7,452 nucleotides of DNA from an uncultured Asticcacaulis sp. (GCA_946480525.1 CAMLLA010000205.1:1-7452), one strand, 5' to 3'; shown: positions 1 through 6,249, numbered from the stretch's first letter. Notes: generated by a model not told the origin, from the sequence alone. Made by a program: numbers and translations.

Positions 1-135
1 GTCGGGTACGAACACTGTCACATTGCGCGGCTCGACGTACTTCGACGCAAAGGCCTTATGCGTGTCGAGGCGCGGCTCTGCCGCCGCCGCCGGGAAGGCG
101 AGCAGCAGGGCCGCGCACAGGAGGCGGCGGATCAC
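1..135 (-). CDS. Exported alpha/beta-hydrolase (esterase-like) protein, N-terminal fragment
   Basis: Only the first 45 codons are present; the gene continues past the left edge. It opens with GTG at 135, and that codon overlaps the stop of the GH97 gene in a GTGA arrangement, so the two are almost certainly cotranscribed and translationally coupled. The product begins with a clear signal peptide: MIRR, then a Leu/Ala-rich core (LLCAALLLAFPAAAA), with likely cleavage near AAA-EP. The mature start contains the string YVEPRNVTVFVPD. This resembles the 'PRNV-x-V-[WY]-[LV]-P' opening strand of the putative esterase family (PF00756, esterase D-like), often secreted and often found in polysaccharide utilisation loci. 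The catalytic Ser, Asp and His would lie outside the window, so activity cannot be judged. The coding frame and the export signal are well supported; the family call is an inference from one short motif. Confidence 0.7.
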   Translation of the reverse strand, partial: MIRRLLCAALLLAFPAAAAEPRLDTHKAFASKYVEPRNVTVFVPD

Positions 136-2240
136 TTCCTGGCCTTGCCGGCGACGAGGCGGATGGCCATGCCGCCGCCGGGTGCCAGGCGAATCTTCAG
201 GGTTTCACCAGCCGTCACCGTCTTGTTTTCGATGACGATGTCGAAGCGGGCATCACCCGTCATGCCGGCATTGGGGCCGTCACGATAGATCTGCGCCGTA
301 TAGCTGCGGTTGGCATCGAGGAAGTTCAACGGCACTTGGACATCGCGCGCCTCTTCGTCCGTGACCGCGCCGACGTACCAGTTGTCCGACGTCCGGTCCT
401 TGCGCGCGATGGTGGCGAAGTCGCCGACCTCGCCATTGAGCATGATGCTCTGTTCCCAGTCGACCGGCACGTCCTTGATGAACTGGAAGGGCTTGGGATA
501 TTTGGCGTAGTTCTCGGGCAGGTCGGCCGCCATCTGGATGGGCGAATAGATCACCACATAGAGCGCCAGCTGCTTGGCCTGGGTCGAGGCGATCGGCTTG
601 CCCTGGCCCTGCAGCGACAGGATGCCCGGCGTGAAGTCCATCGGACCGGTCAGCATGCGGGTAAAGACCAGGTTGGCTTCATGCTCGGGCGGGTTCTGCG
701 GATCGCCCCAGGCATTGTATTCCATGCCGCGCTGGCCTTCGCGCGACACCCAGTTGGGATAGGTGCGGCGCAGGCCGGTGTCCTTGATCGGCTCGTGCGT
801 ATCGATGGCGATGTGATATTTCGCCGCCGTCTGGACGTTGAGCAGGTAGTGACGGACCATTTCCTGGCTGTCGTTCCAGGTGAAGCGGATGCGGCCGTCC
901 GGTGCCTTGACCTTGGCGCCGCCGGCATCGGCGACATAGCCGGTCTTCACGCTATCGACGCCGTACTTCTGATAGAGCTTGAAGCCGTCTTCCATCTGCG
1001 GCTCGTAGACGGCGGTGTTGCCGGACGTTTCGTGGTGGCCGACCAGATGAACGCCCTTCTTCAGGCCATAGGCCGACAGGGCAGGCAGATCGAAGTCGGG
1101 ATAGGACTGGGTGAACGAGAAGTCGTCGCCGCGCGCGAACCAGTCTTCCCAGCCCTTGTTCCAGCCCTCGACCAGCACGCCGCGGAAGCCGTTCTTCGCC
1201 GCGAAGTCCATATACTTTTTGGTGTTGTCATTGTTGGCGGCGTGGCGCGGACCGTATTCCCAGGTGCCGGTGTTGAGGTGCATCTGCCACCAGATGCCGA
1301 CATATTTGTACGGCTTGACCCACGACACATCGCCCAGTTTGTTCGGCTCGTTGAGGTTCAGGATCAGGTCCGATGAATTGTAGAGCTTGGCGGCCGAATC
1401 CGTAATCTGGATGGTGCGCCACGGGGTGGGAAAGGGCGCGTCGCGCACGACCGGGGCGCCCAGGGCCGACGGCGCCAGGCGGGTCTTCAGGCGCTGGCCG
1501 TCGACACGGCGCAGCCAATAGGCGGCGTAATCGACCAGGGCGGCTTCATGGAAGGAAATATAGAGGCCGTTATCGGTCTTCAGCGTCATCGGTGACTGGG
1601 CCTCGGCGACCTGGTTCAAGGGCGTCTTCTGATAGACATACTCTTCACGGTTCCATTCGCCGGCAACGTTCCACCAGGCGGTGGCCGGGTCTGCTACGGC
1701 GAACTCGGTCAGCTCGTCCATGATTTCGAGCGTCTTCAGCTGCGGCTGGTCGGGGAATTCGTAGCGGAAGCCGATGCCGTCGTCATAGATGCGGAAGACG
1801 ACCGTCATCTTGCGGTCCTGCCACTTCTTTTGCACGACGTCGACGCGCAACTCTGTGTAGCGGTTCTTGACGATGCGGCGCTCGCCCCACGGCAGCTCCC
1901 AGCTCTCATCATGGCTGGTCGTGGCGCTGGTCTCATAGCTGAAATAGCGGTCGAGCTTGGGCGCATTGGCCAGGATCAGGCCCAGGCGCGACGGCTCGAT
2001 GACCGTGTGGCCGTTGCGCAGCACCTGATAGGACAGGTTGCCGTCGCCGCTCAGAAGCACATCGACGTGCAGCACCTTGTCGGGCGAATCCGCACCTGCG
2101 ATCGCCTGGTATTTCGGGGCAGCCTGAGAGCTTTGCGAGACGTCTGCGGCGGGCGCGGCGTCCTGCGCCAGCGCGCCGCCGGCGCTGAGGCTGAGGGCAA
2201 TCGAGATGGCAATCGCCGACGGACGAATAAGGGCCTGCAT
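132..2240 (-). CDS. GH97 family alpha-glucosidase (SusB-like, inverting type)
   Basis: A 702-residue exported glycoside hydrolase, predicted to release glucose from maltooligosaccharides in the periplasm. A signal peptide covers residues 1-25 (cleavage ALA-QD). A beta-sandwich domain follows (about 45-290), then a (beta/alpha)8 barrel (about 300-580) and a C-terminal beta domain ending in APGGGMAIRL. The length is normal for the family. Alignment by eye with Bacteroides SusB places the general acid at E507 (RGMEYN) and the paired catalytic bases at E404 (HHETSGN) and E483 (DTHEPIKDTG). The HHET glutamate marks the inverting alpha-glucosidase branch, in contrast to retaining alpha-galactosidase members, which use an Asp nucleophile. 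Other conserved blocks are RTYPN, GPMDFTPGI, YSPIQMAADLPENY and DNWYVGAV. I chose ATG 2240 because AGAGGA lies 6 nt upstream and the signal peptide starts cleanly there; a GTG at 2267 is possible but lacks such support. The gene diverges from the glucoamylase and is coupled to the esterase-like gene. Exact substrate preference is inferred. Confidence 0.93.
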   Translation of the reverse strand: MQALIRPSAIAISIALSLSAGGALAQDAAPAADVSQSSQAAPKYQAIAGADSPDKVLHVDVLLSGDGNLSYQVLRNGHTVIEPSRLGLILANAPKLDRYFSYETSATTSHDESWELPWGERRIVKNRYTELRVDVVQKKWQDRKMTVVFRIYDDGIGFRYEFPDQPQLKTLEIMDELTEFAVADPATAWWNVAGEWNREEYVYQKTPLNQVAEAQSPMTLKTDNGLYISFHEAALVDYAAYWLRRVDGQRLKTRLAPSALGAPVVRDAPFPTPWRTIQITDSAAKLYNSSDLILNLNEPNKLGDVSWVKPYKYVGIWWQMHLNTGTWEYGPRHAANNDNTKKYMDFAAKNGFRGVLVEGWNKGWEDWFARGDDFSFTQSYPDFDLPALSAYGLKKGVHLVGHHETSGNTAVYEPQMEDGFKLYQKYGVDSVKTGYVADAGGAKVKAPDGRIRFTWNDSQEMVRHYLLNVQTAAKYHIAIDTHEPIKDTGLRRTYPNWVSREGQRGMEYNAWGDPQNPPEHEANLVFTRMLTGPMDFTPGILSLQGQGKPIASTQAKQLALYVVIYSPIQMAADLPENYAKYPKPFQFIKDVPVDWEQSIMLNGEVGDFATIARKDRTSDNWYVGAVTDEEARDVQVPLNFLDANRSYTAQIYRDGPNAGMTGDARFDIVIENKTVTAGETLKIRLAPGGGMAIRLVAGKARK

Positions 2241-2255
2241 GGTGTTTCCTCTGGT

Positions 2256-2267
2256 GTGTGCGCACAC
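2256..2267. repeat. GTGTGCGCACAC palindrome in the GH97 leader
   Basis: A perfect 12-bp palindrome lies just upstream of the AGAGGA ribosome-binding site (2247-2252, minus strand) of the GH97 gene. As RNA it could fold only into a short GUGU/ACAC stem, so a DNA-level binding site is the more natural reading if it is functional. The role is unknown. Confidence 0.3.
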
Positions 2268-2279
2268 GCTTTGATGTCA

Positions 2280-2310
2280 GGCTTAAGTTAGGTTCCCGTG
2301 CCGCTTAAGC
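2280..2310. repeat. Paired GCTTAAG repeats, about two helical turns apart
   Basis: GCTTAAG occurs at 2281-2287 and GCTTAAGC at 2303-2310, offset by 22 bp. Each contains the palindrome CTTAAG, so the pair reads both as direct and as inverted repeats. They lie in the presumed untranslated leader or promoter-proximal part of the GH97 gene. The function is unknown and chance is possible; the two-turn spacing is the only reason to list them as a possible binding-site pair. Confidence 0.3.
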
Positions 2311-2350
2311 TGGCTCGACTGTAACGCCACGCTCGCTCCCTGCAAACAGG

Positions 2351-2366
2351 GTGAATACGTATTCAC
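2351..2366. promoter_or_regulatory. Perfect 16-bp palindrome, probable LacI-family operator (site 1)
   Basis: The sequence GTGAATACGTATTCAC is its own reverse complement over all 16 positions. It has a central CpG flanked by symmetric half-sites, the usual form of LacI/GalR-family operators. It lies about 111 bp upstream of the GH97 start codon and about 219 bp upstream of the GH15 start. In alphaproteobacteria, starch and maltose loci are commonly controlled by LacI-type repressors released by maltose or glucose. Assigning the binding protein to this family is an inference, since no regulator gene lies in the window. Confidence 0.7.
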
Positions 2367-2426
2367 GGCGCAGCATCGCGACTTTTTGCAAAGAGCGTCC
2401 CAGTAATTTAAAGGCTTTGAGGTCAG

Positions 2427-2449
2427 TTTTTTGCATCGGCTGCAAAAAA
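2427..2449. repeat. Inverted repeat with TTTTTTGCA / TGCAAAAAA arms
   Basis: Two perfectly complementary 9-base arms (2427-2435 and 2441-2449) are separated by the 5-base spacer TCGGC. A further TTTTTGCA occurs at 2383-2390 and a TGCAAA at 2341-2346, so the TTTGCA word recurs across the region. The element lies between the two operator-like palindromes. It could be a protein-binding site or a DNA-bending A/T tract. It is a poor candidate for an intrinsic terminator because the stem is mostly A-T and no gene ends here. Confidence 0.55.
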
Positions 2450-2459
2450 TCCAATTCAA

Positions 2460-2471
2460 GAATACGTATAC
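2460..2471. promoter_or_regulatory. Near-palindrome repeating the site 1 core, probable operator (site 2)
   Basis: GAATACGTATAC matches the 12-bp core of the upstream palindrome (GAATACGTATTC) at 11 of 12 positions. The centres of the two sites are 107 bp apart, close to ten helical turns, so they would face the same side of the DNA and could be bridged by a tetrameric repressor. This copy is the nearer one to the GH15 gene, and the other is the nearer one to GH97, as expected for joint control of a divergent pair. Confidence 0.6.
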
Positions 2472-2561
2472 CGTGAGACTCCATCACCAGCTTGCGGCAT
2501 AGATAGTCTCAACGAAATGTTAAGCCTCGAGGCCGCGCCAAAGCCGCCGGAGGTTCAGGGA

Positions 2562-2570
2562 ATGGTGTGA
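2562..2570 (+). promoter_or_regulatory. Two-codon leader ORF (ATG GTG TGA) preceding the GH15 start
   Basis: The consensus-like GGAGG at 2549-2553 sits 8 nt before an ATG at 2562 whose frame terminates after two codons. The TGA at 2568-2570 is immediately followed by, and shares its A with, the AGGAAG ribosome-binding site (2570-2575) of the glucoamylase ATG at 2585. A GTG at 2567, in the glucoamylase frame, overlaps the same spot. Ribosomes may initiate here and restart at 2585, or the GGAGG may serve the GTG directly with a long 13-nt spacer. Its existence in sequence is certain; use as a minimal upstream ORF is speculative. Confidence 0.25.
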
Positions 2571-2584
2571 GGAAGAACGTGTCC

Positions 2585-4996
2585 ATGCTGCGCACAAAAT
2601 CTGGCGTTATCGGTGTGTCGTGTGCGGCGCTGGCCTTTGCCTTGACCATGCCTGCGGTGGCGGCCGAGGAGTTCTTCGGTGATCACAATCCGACCATCGT
2701 TTCGACCGGACCGGCGACCAACGGTCCGGGCGTGGCGTCTGCATGGTCGAATGCCATGAAGCAAGGTATCGGCGCGTCCTACGAAGCCTATAAGGACTTC
2801 AAATATTCGGACGCGGCCGCGACCGGCAAGGTGTCGAAGGTGTGGTTCTCGCTGGCCGACGGCATCGTCACCGAGACCATGTTCGGCCGCATCGATCAGG
2901 CGCAGATCCGCGAGCTGAAGTTTGCGATCACCGGTAAGGGCTGGACCGCCTTCGAAGGCACCGACACGACTTCGCACATCGCCTATATACATACCGATGC
3001 TGATGGCCGTCCGCTGTCGCCCGCTTATCGCGTGACGACGACCGACAAACAGGGCCGCTTTGTCATCATCAAGGACGTGCTGACCGATCCGGATCGCCAG
3101 TCGCTCGTGCTGCGTGTGACGATCAAGGCGCTGAAGGGCCCGGTGACGCCTTATCTCATCCTCGATCCGTCCGTTGCCAATACCTCGGGCGACGACGAAG
3201 GCCGCGCCAATGTCGTCGCCCTGACCGCCTGGCAGGGCAGGGCCGCCATCGCGTTGCGCAGCAATCTGCCGTTCAAAAAGACCACTGTTGGTTACACGGG
3301 TGTCTCTGACAACATCGCTGAACTGACCAAGGGCCAGGCCCTGGGCACGCTGAATAGCAGTCTGAAGGACGGCAAGGGCAATATCCTGATGGTGGCGCAA
3401 TTGGCGCCTGTCGCCAATACGGTTACCCAGGAATTTGCGCTTGGTTTCGGCGGATCGCCGGAAGCCGCCGGCGCGGAAGCCTCGGCCACACTGAAGACCG
3501 GCTATGCCAAGGTGCTGGCAAAGTTCAACGCGGATTGGCAGGGCTATCTCAATGGGCTGACCGAGCTGAGAAGCCTCGTGCCCGTGAGCGGCGATAATGG
3601 CAAGCTGCTCTATGCCAGCGCGATTGCCCTGAAGGTTCAGGAAGATCGCACCTACGCCGGTGCGCTGATCGCTTCCCTGTCCAATCCGTGGGGCGATGCG
3701 CTGAAGACCGACGTGTCGCACACCGGCTACAAGGCTGTGTGGCCGCGCGACTTCTATCAGGTCGCCATGGCGCTGGCGGCGCTCGGCGACACACAGACCC
3801 CGGTTGCCGCCTACCGCTACCTGCCGACCGTGCAGGTCACCGACAAAATGAAGGGCAATACCGGCGCCACCGGCTGGTTCCTGCAAAAGACGCACGTCGA
3901 CGGCACGCTGGAATGGGTCGGCGTCCAGCTCGACCAGACGGCCATGCCTATCCTGCTGGGTGCGCGCCTGGAGTCGATGGGCCTTATCAACAAGGACGAA
4001 CTGCTGTCGTCCTACACAACCATGCTCAAGCCTGCCGCCGACTTTCTCTCCAATGGCGGAACGGTCGGGCTCGACTGGAACAAGGCAACGATCACCCCGC
4101 CCTACGCCCAGCAGGAACGCTGGGAAGAGCAGGAAGGCCATTCGCCCTCGACGACCGCGGCGATCATCGCCGGCCTGGTCGCGGCCTCGGACATCGCCAC
4201 GCAGGCAGGTGACAGCGCGGGCGCCAAGCTTTACGCCGCCAAGGCCGACGAGTATTCGCAGAAGCTGGACCAGCGCCTGCTGACCACGACGGGCAAGGTG
4301 CGTGGCGAGGACAAGCCCGCCACCTATTACCTGCGCATTTCGCGTTCCGAAGACGCCAATAATCCCGGCGTGCTTGATGAACGCAATGGTCTGAAGGGCC
4401 TGCGCGCCGACCTGATGGTCGATGGCGGCTTCCTGGAACTGGTGCGCTATGGCGTCCGTCCGGCCGATGACGCGAAGATCGTGGGCTCGCTGGCGGTTGT
4501 CGACGACCAGACCCTGCCGGATAACCTGCGTGTTCGCTATGACTTCAAGTTCGGTGACCTGACAGTTCCGGGTTTCCGCCGCTACGGCAATGACGGTTAC
4601 GGCGATAAGACATCGGGCGGCGACTATGGCGACATGACGCCGGATCAGCGCGGCCGGGTGTGGCCGATCTTTACCGGTGAGCGCGGCCACTATGAACTGG
4701 CGGTTGACAATCTGAAGGCCGGCGGCGCCACCGACGCGGATATCCAATCGCTCCGCGCCACCTATGTGCGCGGCATGGAAGCCTTCGCCAATGAGGGCCT
4801 GATGCTGCCCGAACAGGTGTTCGACGCCGTCGGATCGCCTGGTCCGCACGACTATGTCGTCGGTGAGGGCACCGAAAGCGCCACGCCGCTGGCCTGGAGC
4901 CACGCCGAATATGTCAAGCTTTTGCGCAGTCTGCGGGACAAGGCGGTCTGGGACCGCAACCCGACCACCGCGCGTCACTTTCAGGTCAAGGAATAG
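2585..4996 (+). CDS. Exported GH15 glucoamylase (glucan 1,4-alpha-glucosidase)
   Basis: An 803-residue enzyme that removes glucose from the non-reducing ends of starch, dextrin or maltooligosaccharides with inversion. A signal peptide covers about residues 1-26 (MLRTK, hydrophobic core, cleavage near AVA-AE). An N-terminal beta-supersandwich domain of bacterial GH15 type follows (about 30-300), then the (alpha/alpha)6 catalytic barrel (about 330-790). Visible motifs are VWPRDFYQVAMAL, with the substrate-binding Arg-Asp at 388-389, QLDQTAMPI, ERWEEQEGHSPST, with general acid E514, and ATPLAWSHAEYVKLL near the C-terminus. The catalytic base is probably E743 in LPEQVFD, placed by distance from the C-terminus as in clostridial glucoamylase, so less certain. 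I chose ATG 2585 because AGGAAG lies 9 nt upstream; GTG 2567 would add six residues. The gene is divergent from the GH97 alpha-glucosidase, with operator-like sites between them, and is followed by a strong terminator. The two enzymes would together convert dextrins fully to glucose. Confidence 0.94.
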   Translation: MLRTKSGVIGVSCAALAFALTMPAVAAEEFFGDHNPTIVSTGPATNGPGVASAWSNAMKQGIGASYEAYKDFKYSDAAATGKVSKVWFSLADGIVTETMFGRIDQAQIRELKFAITGKGWTAFEGTDTTSHIAYIHTDADGRPLSPAYRVTTTDKQGRFVIIKDVLTDPDRQSLVLRVTIKALKGPVTPYLILDPSVANTSGDDEGRANVVALTAWQGRAAIALRSNLPFKKTTVGYTGVSDNIAELTKGQALGTLNSSLKDGKGNILMVAQLAPVANTVTQEFALGFGGSPEAAGAEASATLKTGYAKVLAKFNADWQGYLNGLTELRSLVPVSGDNGKLLYASAIALKVQEDRTYAGALIASLSNPWGDALKTDVSHTGYKAVWPRDFYQVAMALAALGDTQTPVAAYRYLPTVQVTDKMKGNTGATGWFLQKTHVDGTLEWVGVQLDQTAMPILLGARLESMGLINKDELLSSYTTMLKPAADFLSNGGTVGLDWNKATITPPYAQQERWEEQEGHSPSTTAAIIAGLVAASDIATQAGDSAGAKLYAAKADEYSQKLDQRLLTTTGKVRGEDKPATYYLRISRSEDANNPGVLDERNGLKGLRADLMVDGGFLELVRYGVRPADDAKIVGSLAVVDDQTLPDNLRVRYDFKFGDLTVPGFRRYGNDGYGDKTSGGDYGDMTPDQRGRVWPIFTGERGHYELAVDNLKAGGATDADIQSLRATYVRGMEAFANEGLMLPEQVFDAVGSPGPHDYVVGEGTESATPLAWSHAEYVKLLRSLRDKAVWDRNPTTARHFQVKE

Positions 4997-5020
4997 GTCT
5001 CAACCCTTTGGCCCAACTGA

Positions 5021-5063
5021 GCCCTCGCCGTGTCTCCCGCGGCGAGGGCCTTTTCTTTATTTA
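5021..5063 (+). terminator. Rho-independent terminator of the glucoamylase gene
   Basis: A perfect 10-bp GC-rich stem, GCCCTCGCCG (5021-5030) with CGGCGAGGGC (5040-5049), closes a 9-nt loop and is followed by CTTTTCTTTATTT. It begins 24 bp after the glucoamylase stop. The T-rich tail is on the plus-strand side only. The convergent minus-strand gene ends right at this element (its TAA is 5061-5063), so its transcript would contain the same hairpin but without a U-tract. Confidence 0.9.
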
Positions 5064-5588
5064 CGCAGGCTTCCGGATTTCGGCCTTTATGATGATGGGG
5101 TCGGAGCAATCCGTTTCGCTGGGCTTGCATAGGTAGGATAGTCGCACGTGGCTGTTCGCGTGGATTGGGCCGCCGTGGGATTCGGTGTTGTTGAAGCCCT
5201 TTGTCAGATTATAGTCCGAGTAACGAAAGGTTACGCCCTGAACCGTGACGATTTCGTCGGCATGTCCCGTAACCGGCATGGCGGTAAATTGGGTCACAGG
5301 ACCTTCGGCGACATGGTAGTTGTGGTCGGCAATTGCCTGGCGGATTTCCAGATATTTGCTGATCTGAACGTACAGACTGATGCTTGTCAGTGTGAGCGCG
5401 AAAAGAAAGTAAAACCAGGAAAACACACGTAAAGCAGGTCCCTTCATGTTGAGGGGCAGCTTATCCAATGTCTTCGGCATCGTTACCAGGATGAGCCCGA
5501 TAAAGGTAATGCCTATCGGTATAAGGAAAAAGCTCCACGACTTCGGATCAAAGGCAGATCCATCGAAGACGGTTTGATATTCGGCCAT
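5061..5588 (-). CDS. Hypothetical inner-membrane protein with two helices and a soluble C-terminal domain
   Basis: I do not recognise this 175-residue protein as a named family. Two hydrophobic helices are clear, about residues 17-37 (WSFFLIPIGITFIGLILVTM) and 54-75 (LRVFSWFYFLFALTLTSISL). They are joined by a short basic loop (PKTLDKLPLNMKG) and followed by a soluble domain of about 100 residues. That domain contains EGPVTQF, a stretch rich in hydrophobic strands (EIVTVQGVTFRYSDY), NNTESHGGPIHANSHVRLSYL and a terminal IIIKAEIRKPA, which looks like a small beta domain. The DxxNYHVAEGPVxxF and SHGGPI patterns recur, as I recall, in scattered proteobacterial hypothetical proteins. Two cysteines (C154, C161) could form a disulfide if the domain is periplasmic. 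The start is ATG 5588, preceded by AAGGGGG 9 nt upstream. GC content is roughly 50% by eye in sampled lines, below the 65% or so of neighbouring genes, which hints at a different origin. Coding is well supported; function is unknown. Confidence 0.8.
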   Translation of the reverse strand: MAEYQTVFDGSAFDPKSWSFFLIPIGITFIGLILVTMPKTLDKLPLNMKGPALRVFSWFYFLFALTLTSISLYVQISKYLEIRQAIADHNYHVAEGPVTQFTAMPVTGHADEIVTVQGVTFRYSDYNLTKGFNNTESHGGPIHANSHVRLSYLCKPSETDCSDPIIIKAEIRKPA

Positions 5589-5646
5589 ACTGCATTCCCC
5601 CTTAGGGCGCAGGCTAACACAGAAGACGGGAGTTACAATCTGGCGC

Positions 5647-5682
5647 TTGCAATTTGCACCGATCGTCTACTATAAGAGACGA
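5647..5682 (+). promoter_or_regulatory. Promoter of the XRE-GNAT operon with embedded inverted repeat
   Basis: TTGCAA at 5647-5652 and TATAAG at 5671-5676 form a sigma-70-like pair with an 18-bp spacer. The -10 box lies within the spacer of an inverted repeat, TCGTCT (5663-5668) and AGACGA (5677-5682), whose last base touches the ATG at 5683. An operator around the -10 box is typical for self-repressing XRE regulators. Transcription would start about at the ATG, and only a weak AGAG precedes it, so a leaderless message is likely. The promoter is read from sequence; autoregulation is inferred. Confidence 0.55.
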
Positions 5683-6249
5683 ATGAGCGATTCTGTAGAC
5701 AACACGGGCGAGCGCATCGCCCAACGTATCCGGTTGGAGCGCGAGGCGCGCGGATGGTCATTGGCAGACCTTGCCACGCGCTCAGGCGTCGCCAAGGCCA
5801 GCATCAGCAAGATCGAGCGCGGCGAGATGAGTCCGACCGCCGTCTTGCTGGTCAAGCTGTCGGCGGCCTTCGACCTGACGCTGGCGGGACTTTTGCTGCG
5901 CGCCGAAGGCAGCGGCGGGCGAGTATCGCGCGCTGCCGACCAGCCGCAATGGACCGATCCGGAAACGGGCTACCTGCGCCGCCAGGTTTTCGTTCGCCCG
6001 GACCATCCGGTCGAAGTCGTCCGCGTCGAAATGCCGGCGGGCAAACGCGTGACCCTGCCGGCTTCTTCCTATGCCCGCATCCGTCAGGCCGTGTGGGTTC
6101 TGGACGGCGAAATCGTCATCACCGAAGGGACTGAGCGCCACGTGCTGGCGGCCGGCGACTGCCTGGGTTTCGGGCCGCCGATCGACACCACCTTCGCCAA
6201 CGAAAGCAATCGTGCCTGCACCTATGCCGTCGTACTGGCGCGAAACTGA
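5683..6249 (+). CDS. XRE-family transcriptional regulator with C-terminal cupin domain
   Basis: A 188-residue DNA-binding regulator. Residues 9-66 form a typical XRE/Cro helix-turn-helix: ERIAQRIRLEREARGWSL, then LATRSGVAKASISKIERGE as turn and recognition helix, then SPTAVLLVKLSAAFDLTLAGLL. A linker follows, and residues 100-186 form a cupin barrel (VEVVRVEMPAGKRV, QAVWVLDGEIVITEGTERHVLAAGDCLGFGPP). The usual HxH metal ligands of cupin motif 1 are absent here (SSYARIRQAVWVLDGE), so the barrel probably senses a small ligand without a bound metal, an inference. I chose ATG 5683 over an in-frame TTG at 5647 because the HTH needs no further N-terminus and the promoter -35 box covers 5647. The GNAT gene follows after 7 bp with its own GAGGGG site, so the two form an operon. 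XRE-cupin proteins next to an acetyltransferase are a common pairing, where the regulator controls the enzyme and itself. Confidence 0.92.
   Translation: MSDSVDNTGERIAQRIRLEREARGWSLADLATRSGVAKASISKIERGEMSPTAVLLVKLSAAFDLTLAGLLLRAEGSGGRVSRAADQPQWTDPETGYLRRQVFVRPDHPVEVVRVEMPAGKRVTLPASSYARIRQAVWVLDGEIVITEGTERHVLAAGDCLGFGPPIDTTFANESNRACTYAVVLARN

Larger units (their letters stand above)
2241..2584. promoter_or_regulatory. Shared divergent regulatory region of the GH97 and GH15 genes
   Basis: This stretch of about 344 bp separates two divergently transcribed starch-degrading genes and must carry both promoters. It is visibly more AT-rich than the flanking genes, with runs such as TAATTTAAAGG and CAAAAAATCC. 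I see no convincing protein-coding gene. Its recognisable contents are two palindromic operator-like sites, an inverted repeat with TTTTTTGCA arms, a pair of GCTTAAG repeats, a GTGTGCGCACAC palindrome in the GH97 leader, and the ribosome-binding sites of both genes. I could not assign -35/-10 elements with confidence in either direction. The best minus-strand guess is TTGCAG (2340-2345) with TACAGT (2318-2323) at a 16-bp spacing, which is weak. Confidence 0.75.

Noticed and set aside
336..1376. A 346-codon plus-strand open frame within the GH97 gene
   Set aside because: It is a shadow of the GH97 coding sequence: low-complexity composition, no ribosome-binding site, no family motif.
2305..2487. 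A possible 60-residue minus-strand protein in the GH97-GH15 intergenic region
   Set aside because: It has no convincing ribosome-binding site, spans the operator palindromes and the inverted repeat, and has AT-rich codon use unlike the genes around it. It is more probably regulatory DNA that happens to be open.
2474..2511. TGAGACT / AGTCTCA inverted repeat with a 24-base spacer near the glucoamylase start
   Set aside because: Seven-base arms at this spacing are expected by chance in a region of this size, and nothing else supports a site or hairpin.
2585..2670. A lipoprotein signal in the glucoamylase (Cys at residue 13, GVSC)
   Set aside because: GVSC does not match the L-[AS]-[GA]-C lipobox, and the Cys lies at the start of the hydrophobic core, not at its end. 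Cleavage by signal peptidase I near AVA-AE fits better.
2555..4978. An 807-codon open frame on the minus strand, almost exactly antisense to the glucoamylase gene
   Set aside because: Its translation is Arg/Gly/His-rich with no recognisable domain, as expected from the complement of a GC-rich gene with strong third-position bias. The plus-strand frame has a signal peptide and clear GH15 motifs.
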